From CAYWTX01 sp964461295 (lineage in GTDB: Bacteria > Planctomycetota > Phycisphaerae > SM23-33): a DNA stretch of 19,363 nucleotides. The stretch is from contig CAYWTX010000669.1 in assembly GCA_964461295.1 (NCBI GenBank), positions 1-19,363 on the forward strand. The letters are read 5' to 3'. Position 1 is the stretch's first letter, and each line of letters begins with the position of its first letter. This document shows positions 14,605 through 19,363 of the stretch, in pieces. The position numbers were made by a program, and so were the translations under genes. Under the pieces are notes generated by a model. It did not search any database. It saw nothing but the letters and a program-made list of their open reading frames with translations, and was not told where the DNA came from.

Positions 14605-16326
14605 ATGGTTCGTTTTGAAGCGGATGGACGGGCGATCGAGGCCAAGCAGGGCGAGACGATCCTGACGGCGCTGCGGCGCGTGGGGATCCAGGTGCCGACA
14701 TTGTGTCACATGGACGGGCTGCCGCCCAGCGGCGCCTGCCGCCTGTGCGTGGTGGAAGTGGACGGGGCGCCCAACCTGGTGCCCTCGTGCTCGTTCCCGG
14801 TGGCCGAGGGAATGAAGGTTCACACCAAGACGTCGAAGGTGCTGGACGCCCGCAAGATGATCGTCGAGTTGTTGCTGAGCAACCATCCCGACGACTGCCT
14901 GTACTGCTCGCGCAGCGGCAAGTGCGACCTTCAGCACCTGGCCCAGGACCTGGGCGTGCGGCACCGCAACTACCGCGGCGCCAAAGCCAGGCCGGAGATG
15001 GACGTGTCCAGCCCGTCGATCGTGCGCGACCCCGCCAAGTGCATCCTCTGCGGGCGCTGCGTCCGCGTGTGCGAGGAAATCCAGGGCGTGTCCGCCATCG
15101 ACTTCGTCGGGCGCGGCAGCCGGGCATTCGTCGGCACGGCGTTTGACACCGGCCTGAACCTGTCCAGTTGCATCAACTGCGGGCAGTGCATCCTTGTCTG
15201 CCCGACGGGCGCGCTGAGCGAGAACTCCAGCATCGACGCCGTGGTGGCTGCCCTGGCCGACCCCGAGAAGATGGTCGTCGTGCAGCACGCCCCGGCCGTG
15301 TCGGTGTCGCTTGCCGAGGAGTTCGGCCTCAAGCCGGGCACGGACGTGGACGGCAAGATGGTGGCGGCGCTGCGGCGCGTGGGATTCGACCGCGTGTTCG
15401 ACACGTCGTTCACGGCCGACCTGACGATCATGGAAGAGGGCAGCGAGTTGGTGCAGCGGATCACCGGCGGCGGGGTGCTGCCGATGCTGACAAGCTGTTC
15501 GCCGGGCTGGATCAAGTACGTGGAGCAGTTCTACCCGGATTTCATCCCGAACCTCTCGACGTGCAAGAGCCCGCAGCAGATGATGGGCGCCATCGTGAAG
15601 AGCTTTTTCGCCCAGCGCGAGGCTCGCGACCCGGCCAGCATCGTCAGCGTGTCGATCATGCCATGCACGGCCAAGAAGTTCGAGTGCAGTCGGCCGGAGA
15701 TGGCCCCGGGCCACGCGCCGGACGTCGACCACGTGCTGACGACGCGCGAGTTGGGCCAGCTTCTGCGGATGTTCGGGGTGGACCTGGACGCGATGGAGCC
15801 CGAAGGCGCCGACACGCCGTTCGGCGAGCGCTCGACGGCTGGGAAGATCTTCGGCGCCTCCGGCGGCGTGATGGAAGCGGCCGTTCGTTCGGCCCACTTC
15901 CTGATCACCTGCACGGAGCTGACGGAGCTGAAGATTCAGCCGCTGCGCGGCATGAAGGGCGTGAAGGAACTGCGGGCGAACATCAACGGCCTGGAGGTTG
16001 GCGCCGCCGTGGTGAGCGGCCTGGGCAACGCCCGCAAGTTGCTGGACCAGATACGCTGCGGGCGGAAGGACCTGCACTTCATCGAAGTGATGACGTGCCC
16101 GGGCGGGTGCATCAACGGCGGCGGGCAGCCCATCGGGGCCGACGCCAAGGCCGTGAAGTCCCGCATGGAAGCCCTGTACAAGATCGACCGCGACGAGCAG
16201 CTCCGCGTGAGCCACAAGAACCCGTGGGTGCTCCGGCTGTACGATGAATTCCTCGGCAAGCCCCTGGGCGAGACCAGCCACAGGCTGCTGCACACGTGCT
16301 ACAAGAAGCGAGAGGTGCCCGTATGA
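14605..16326 (+). CDS. hydA: catalytic [FeFe]-hydrogenase HydA
   Basis: A 573-aa protein, nearly the same size as clostridial CpI. ATG 14605 follows GAGGTGA by four bases. Cofactor sites run in order. The N-terminal [2Fe-2S] uses C34, C45, C48 and C62. The His-ligated [4Fe-4S] uses H94, C98, C101 and C107. Two ferredoxin clusters use C146/149/152/156 and C189/192/195/199. The H-cluster domain has TSCSPGW (C298), MPCTAKKFE (C353), FGASGGVMEAA (416-426) and EVMTCPGGCINGGGQP (C498, C502). All four H-cluster cysteines are present. It reduces protons to H2 or oxidises H2, passing electrons through HydC and HydB. One odd point is that the cysteine next to C298, the proton relay in CpI, is Ser here. 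It has no extra C-terminal [2Fe-2S] domain like that of Thermotoga HydA. Maturases HydEFG are needed but not encoded in the window. Its stop overlaps the next start as ATGA. Confidence 0.96.
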   Translation: MVRFEADGRAIEAKQGETILTALRRVGIQVPTLCHMDGLPPSGACRLCVVEVDGAPNLVPSCSFPVAEGMKVHTKTSKVLDARKMIVELLLSNHPDDCLYCSRSGKCDLQHLAQDLGVRHRNYRGAKARPEMDVSSPSIVRDPAKCILCGRCVRVCEEIQGVSAIDFVGRGSRAFVGTAFDTGLNLSSCINCGQCILVCPTGALSENSSIDAVVAALADPEKMVVVQHAPAVSVSLAEEFGLKPGTDVDGKMVAALRRVGFDRVFDTSFTADLTIMEEGSELVQRITGGGVLPMLTSCSPGWIKYVEQFYPDFIPNLSTCKSPQQMMGAIVKSFFAQREARDPASIVSVSIMPCTAKKFECSRPEMAPGHAPDVDHVLTTRELGQLLRMFGVDLDAMEPEGADTPFGERSTAGKIFGASGGVMEAAVRSAHFLITCTELTELKIQPLRGMKGVKELRANINGLEVGAAVVSGLGNARKLLDQIRCGRKDLHFIEVMTCPGGCINGGGQPIGADAKAVKSRMEALYKIDRDEQLRVSHKNPWVLRLYDEFLGKPLGETSHRLLHTCYKKREVPV

Positions 16327-16748
16327 CCGCCAAACCGAAGATCGTTCTGATTGATGACGACGAAGACATCCTGGATCAGCTTTCGATGATCCTGAAGGCG
16401 CAGGGCTGCGAGGTATTCACCGCCGCCAGCCAGAAGGAAGGCGAAGACCTCCTGCTGAGCGTGAGGCCGGACCTGGCCATCCTGGACCTCATGATGGAGC
16501 AGAAGGACAGCGGGTTCGTGCTGGCGCACTACCTCCGGAAGCTGTACCCCGACGTGCCGGTGGTGATGCTGACGGGCGTGACGGCGGCGACGGGGATGTC
16601 ATTCGCCACCTCGACGGCGGAAGGGCGGTCGTGGGTGAAGGCGGACGTGATCCTGGACAAGCCCGTGCGGGCCGAGCAGGTTCGCTCGACGGTCGCCCGG
16701 CTGTTGGGCGACAAGGCGCCGGCCGAGGCGGTCGCGGGCCATCACTGA
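16323..16748 (+). CDS. single-domain response regulator (CheY-like receiver)
   Basis: A 141-aa receiver with no output domain. The acidic pocket is D11-D12-D13, the phospho-acceptor is D55 (LAILD55LM), the switch residue is T84 (VVMLTG) and the conserved lysine is K113 (LDKPV). The start overlaps the hydA stop by 4 bases (ATGA), so it is translationally coupled to the hydrogenase. With the histidine kinase 32 bases downstream it likely forms a phosphorelay. Having no output domain, it may act by protein contact or pass phosphate to another protein, possibly via the later receiver gene. The insert TAATGMSFATSTAEGRSW between beta4 and the lysine is longer than in typical CheY proteins and includes several Ser/Thr. 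Confidence 0.9.
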   Translation: MTAKPKIVLIDDDEDILDQLSMILKAQGCEVFTAASQKEGEDLLLSVRPDLAILDLMMEQKDSGFVLAHYLRKLYPDVPVVMLTGVTAATGMSFATSTAEGRSWVKADVILDKPVRAEQVRSTVARLLGDKAPAEAVAGHH

Positions 16749-16780
16749 GCGTCGGGTGCGGCGAGAATCCGAGGTGAACC

Positions 16781-18790
16781 ATGCGCTCCCCACACCTCAT
16801 CGAGACGATCAAGGAGCGCTGCCGCGTCTGCTACACGTGCGTGCGGGAGTGCCCCGCCAAGGCGATCCGGATCGCCGAGGGCCAGGCCGAAATCCTTGCT
16901 GAACGGTGCATCGCCTGCGGCAACTGCGTGCGGGTGTGCAGCCAGCGGGCCAAGCTCGTGCTGGACAGCATCGAGACGGTGAAGGCCTTGCTGGCCGGGG
17001 CGGAGCCCGTGGCGGCCATCGTGGCGCCGAGTTTTCCGGCCGAGTTTGCCGAGTACCCCTGGCGGACGCTGGTGGGGATGATCCGCGCGTTGGGCTTTGC
17101 CGGCGTGCACGAGGTCGCCTTCGGGGCCGACCTGGTGGCCGTTCGCTATCGCCGGTTGCTGCACAGCGGGGACGGCAGGCGGTACATCGCGACGAGTTGC
17201 CCGGCCGTGGTGGCGTTCGTGGAGAAGCATTTTCCGGAGTTGGTGGGATCGCTGGCGCCGATCGTATCGCCGATGATCGCCGCGGCGAGGGCGCTGCGGC
17301 GGGTGTGCGGGCAGGGGCTGCGGGTGGTGTTCATCGGCCCGTGCATCGCCAAGAAGGGCGAGGTAGACGACGGCAACCTGGCGCAGGAAGTGGACGCGGC
17401 CCTGACGTTCCCCGAACTGCGGGCGATGTTTCAGGGGGCGGACCTCGGCGGCGCGGCGCCCGGGGATTTCGATCCGCCCTGCGCCGGGCCGGGGGCGCTG
17501 TTCCCCATCAGCCGCGGGCTGTTCCAGGCGGCCGAGATCGACGATGACCTCGTCGAAGGCGCGGCGGTGGTGGCCGACGGACGCATCGACTTCGTCGAGG
17601 CGATCCGGGAGTTCAGCGACGGGCACCTGAAGGCCCGGCTGCTGGAGGTGTTGGCCTGCAAGGGGTGCATCACTGGCCCGGGCATGACGGGCGACGTGCC
17701 GCTGTACACCCGCCGGCGGCGGGTGAGCGAGTTCGTGAAGGAGCGGCTGGCGCGGTTTGACAAGAAGCGGTGGGTCGACGACCTGAAGCGGCTGGAGGAC
17801 CTCGACCTGGGCCGCAAGTACACGCCCCGCGACGTGCGGATCGCCGTGCCGTTCGAGGAAGAGATCCGCCAGATCCTCGCGCGAATGGGCAAGCGCACCG
17901 CCGTGGACGAACTGAACTGCGGGGCGTGCGGGTACGACACCTGTCGCGAGCACGCGACGGCGATCTTCAAGGGCCTGGCCGAGACGGAGATGTGCCTGCC
18001 GTACACGATCGAGCAACTGCACACGACCGTGGACGAGCTGGGCAAGTCCAACCGCCAGCTTGCCGACATGCAGGAAGCCCTGATGCAGTCGGAGAAGCTG
18101 GCGAGCATGGGGCAACTGGCGGCGGGGATCGCCCACGAGGTGAACAACCCGCTGGGGATCGTGCTGATGTACGCGCACCTGCTGCTGGAGGAACGCGGCG
18201 GGGACGCGAAGATCCGCGAGGACCTGGAGATGATCACGCAGCACGCGGACCGCTGCAAGAAGATCGTCGCCGGGCTGCTGAACTTCGCCCGCCAGACGAA
18301 AGTGCTTCGGCAGGAGACCGACGTGTGCCGGCTGGTGGAACGCACGATCCGGACGCTGCCGGCGCCGGAGGAGGTCGAGGTCCGCATCGAGCACGCGATC
18401 GCCGACCCGATGGCCGAGATCGACGGCGACCAGATCGCGCAGGTGCTGACCAACCTGGTGAGCAACGCCTACGCCGCGATGGGCGATGGCGGCACGCTCA
18501 CGATCCGCAGCGAAGGCGACGAGTCGTTCGTGCGGCTCAAGGTGACCGACACCGGGTGCGGCATCCCGGCCGAGAACCGCAAGAAGATCTTCGAGCCGTT
18601 CTTCACGACCAAGCAGATGGGCAAGGGCACGGGCCTGGGCCTGGCGGTGACCTACGGCATCATCAAGATGCACTCGGGCGACATCCGCGTGGAATCCAAC
18701 GCTGATCCCAAGGCCGGGCCGACCGGCACGATGTTCACGGTGACGCTGCCGAGGCGGGGCGCGCGCGAGGAGGCGGCGAGTGCGAAGTAG
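16781..18790 (+). CDS. histidine kinase with an [FeFe]-hydrogenase-like sensor domain
   Basis: A 669-aa soluble protein with no membrane segment. GAGGTGA (16771-16777) lies three bases before the ATG. Residues 1-60 carry two [4Fe-4S] clusters (C14/17/20/24 and C43/46/49/53). Residues 75-320 form a hydrogenase large-subunit-like domain that keeps all four H-cluster cysteines: TSCPA (C140), GPCIAKKGE (C188) and EVLACKGC (C293, C296). However, the TSCCP and GGGQP consensus motifs are changed. Residues 378-405 form a further CGACGYDTC Fe-S motif (C380, C383, C388, C405). A coiled linker leads to the kinase core: H452 in GIAHEVNNP, N562 (LVSNAYAA), DTGCG (590-594), FEPFFTTK and GTGLGLA. Histidine-kinase-linked sensory [FeFe]-hydrogenases are a known class (group C1-like). 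Sensing H2 or redox state and signalling to the flanking receivers is the inferred job. Iron-sulfur redox sensing without an H-cluster is the alternative. Confidence 0.9.
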   Translation: MRSPHLIETIKERCRVCYTCVRECPAKAIRIAEGQAEILAERCIACGNCVRVCSQRAKLVLDSIETVKALLAGAEPVAAIVAPSFPAEFAEYPWRTLVGMIRALGFAGVHEVAFGADLVAVRYRRLLHSGDGRRYIATSCPAVVAFVEKHFPELVGSLAPIVSPMIAAARALRRVCGQGLRVVFIGPCIAKKGEVDDGNLAQEVDAALTFPELRAMFQGADLGGAAPGDFDPPCAGPGALFPISRGLFQAAEIDDDLVEGAAVVADGRIDFVEAIREFSDGHLKARLLEVLACKGCITGPGMTGDVPLYTRRRRVSEFVKERLARFDKKRWVDDLKRLEDLDLGRKYTPRDVRIAVPFEEEIRQILARMGKRTAVDELNCGACGYDTCREHATAIFKGLAETEMCLPYTIEQLHTTVDELGKSNRQLADMQEALMQSEKLASMGQLAAGIAHEVNNPLGIVLMYAHLLLEERGGDAKIREDLEMITQHADRCKKIVAGLLNFARQTKVLRQETDVCRLVERTIRTLPAPEEVEVRIEHAIADPMAEIDGDQIAQVLTNLVSNAYAAMGDGGTLTIRSEGDESFVRLKVTDTGCGIPAENRKKIFEPFFTTKQMGKGTGLGLAVTYGIIKMHSGDIRVESNADPKAGPTGTMFTVTLPRRGAREEAASAK

Positions 18791-18796
18791 ATGTTG

Positions 18797-19049
18797 ACCG
18801 CAGAGGCATGGTGCGGGCTTTGCCCGCAGCCCAAGGCGGCAGGCAGAAGCACCGGCTGCCAAACCATCGCGCACACGATGAAGTTGCGCCCTTGTCATGC
18901 GGAGGGCGCAGAGGAATGGACGCAATGATCGACACAGCCGCAGGCCCCGTTGGAGATGGCCACAGATCAAGGAATCTCAGGTTCGCCGTCCATTGCATCT
19001 GTGTTCACCATCGTTGCAGTCGTCTCTGCGGCCTCTGCGCCTCGGCGGT
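18797..19049. repeat. decayed intergenic repeat mosaic between kinase and receiver
   Basis: No gene is seen in 18791-19061. The segment opens with accgcagaggc (18797-18807) and closes with gcctctgcgcctcggcggt (19031-19049), which are inverted versions of each other apart from a short insertion. Inside are a perfect hairpin GCGGGC-TTT-GCCCGC (18813-18827), the pair AATGGACG (18915-18922) and CGTCCATT (18987-18994), and the pair CACAGAT (18961-18967) and ATCTGTG (18997-19003). The 'ccgcagagg/cctctgcgg' and 'cacagat' blocks are familiar from abundant non-coding repeats of environmental bacteria. The hairpin lacks a T-tract, so it is at most a weak terminator. Confidence 0.55.
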
Positions 19050-19061
19050 AAGGAAGCACTG

Positions 19062-19363
19062 ATGGATGAGACCCTCGCGGTTCTTGTGGTTGACGATGAG
19101 CCGGGCATGCTGAAGAGCGTGGAGCGGGCGCTGCGCGACTTCTCCGCCCACCTGCCGGACGTCAGCGGGCAGGTGCGGTTCCAGGTGCACACGGCCGGCA
19201 GCGGCGAGGAGGCCCTGGAGATCATCGGGCAGTCGCCGCCGCAGATTCTGCTGCTGGACTACAAACTGCCGGGCATCAGCGGCCTGGAGGTGCTACAGAG
19301 GATCTCCGGGCGCGAGTTGGAGATGCTGACCATCATGATCACGGCCTACGCGTCGCTGGAGAC
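19062..19363 (+). CDS. response regulator receiver domain, 3' end outside window
   Basis: One hundred residues are visible from ATG 19062, preceded by AGGAAG (19051-19056) at five bases. The receiver pocket is complete up to the switch residue: D11-D12, phospho-acceptor D66 (LLLD66YKLPG) and T94 (MITAYASLE). A longer alpha1-beta2 connection (HLPDVSGQVRF) is unusual. The gene continues past the window, so an output domain cannot be judged. The YKLPGISGLE and ITAYASLE wording is typical of NtrC-like or HD-GYP-linked receivers. It lies on the same strand as the hydrogenase-like kinase and is its likely second partner, although the repeat-filled gap may separate the transcripts. Confidence 0.88.
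   Translation, partial: MDETLAVLVVDDEPGMLKSVERALRDFSAHLPDVSGQVRFQVHTAGSGEEALEIIGQSPPQILLLDYKLPGISGLEVLQRISGRELEMLTIMITAYASLE

Noticed and set aside
16742..18970. A 742-codon open frame on the minus strand
   Set aside because: It is antisense to the hydrogenase-like histidine kinase, with no recognisable motif or ribosome site.

Overview
The window is GC-rich, densely coding bacterial DNA. I infer an anaerobic member of the Planctomycetota or a related PVC lineage. The reasons are the large secreted beta-propeller, TPR and CBM9-like proteins, the 'gggggcttacgccccc'-type hairpin repeats scattered between genes, and a fermentative [FeFe]-hydrogenase operon. No rRNA or tRNA marker is present, so this placement is an inference from gene content.

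Left part (1-8009): the 3' end of an RHS/YD-repeat protein that stops abruptly. Next comes a membrane-anchored protein with one c-type haem motif, a TolB/PD40-like propeller and TPRs. Two minus-strand genes follow, which look like one transcription unit: a 1053-aa secreted protein (YCF48/BNR-like propeller, a central segment resembling a catalytically dead LmbE/PIG-L fold, and a C-terminal CBM9-like domain), then a 633-aa secreted protein of unknown function. A 180-bp repeat with terminal inverted repeats lies exactly at the end of the latter gene and supplies its stop codon.

Middle (8010-9852): a gene graveyard. An IS1595-like transposase remnant with its own sigma70-like promoter runs into a possible MvhD/FlpD-like fragment. 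A clear HdrA fragment follows, then a second copy of the 180-bp repeat in opposite orientation, then the C-terminal zinc/Fe-S domain of an anaerobic-type methylenetetrahydrofolate reductase. Together these look like debris of an Hdr-linked MTHF reductase (Wood-Ljungdahl methyl branch) cluster.

Right part (9853-19363): a redox-regulated hydrogenase operon, all on the plus strand. A strong promoter overlaps or adjoins two palindromic operators and is followed by rex, hydC (NuoE-like), hydB (NuoF-like, fused to a complete GltD-like NADPH/FAD module), hydA (CpI-sized catalytic [FeFe]-hydrogenase), a single-domain receiver, and a histidine kinase whose sensor is an [FeFe]-hydrogenase-like H-cluster domain. 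After a repeat-filled gap a second receiver protein starts and runs off the window. The likely logic is that Rex senses NADH/NAD+ and controls the operon. HydABC couples H2 to NAD(P)(H) and ferredoxin. The hydrogenase-like kinase with its receivers senses H2 or redox state and feeds back. The hydEFG maturases are not in this window.
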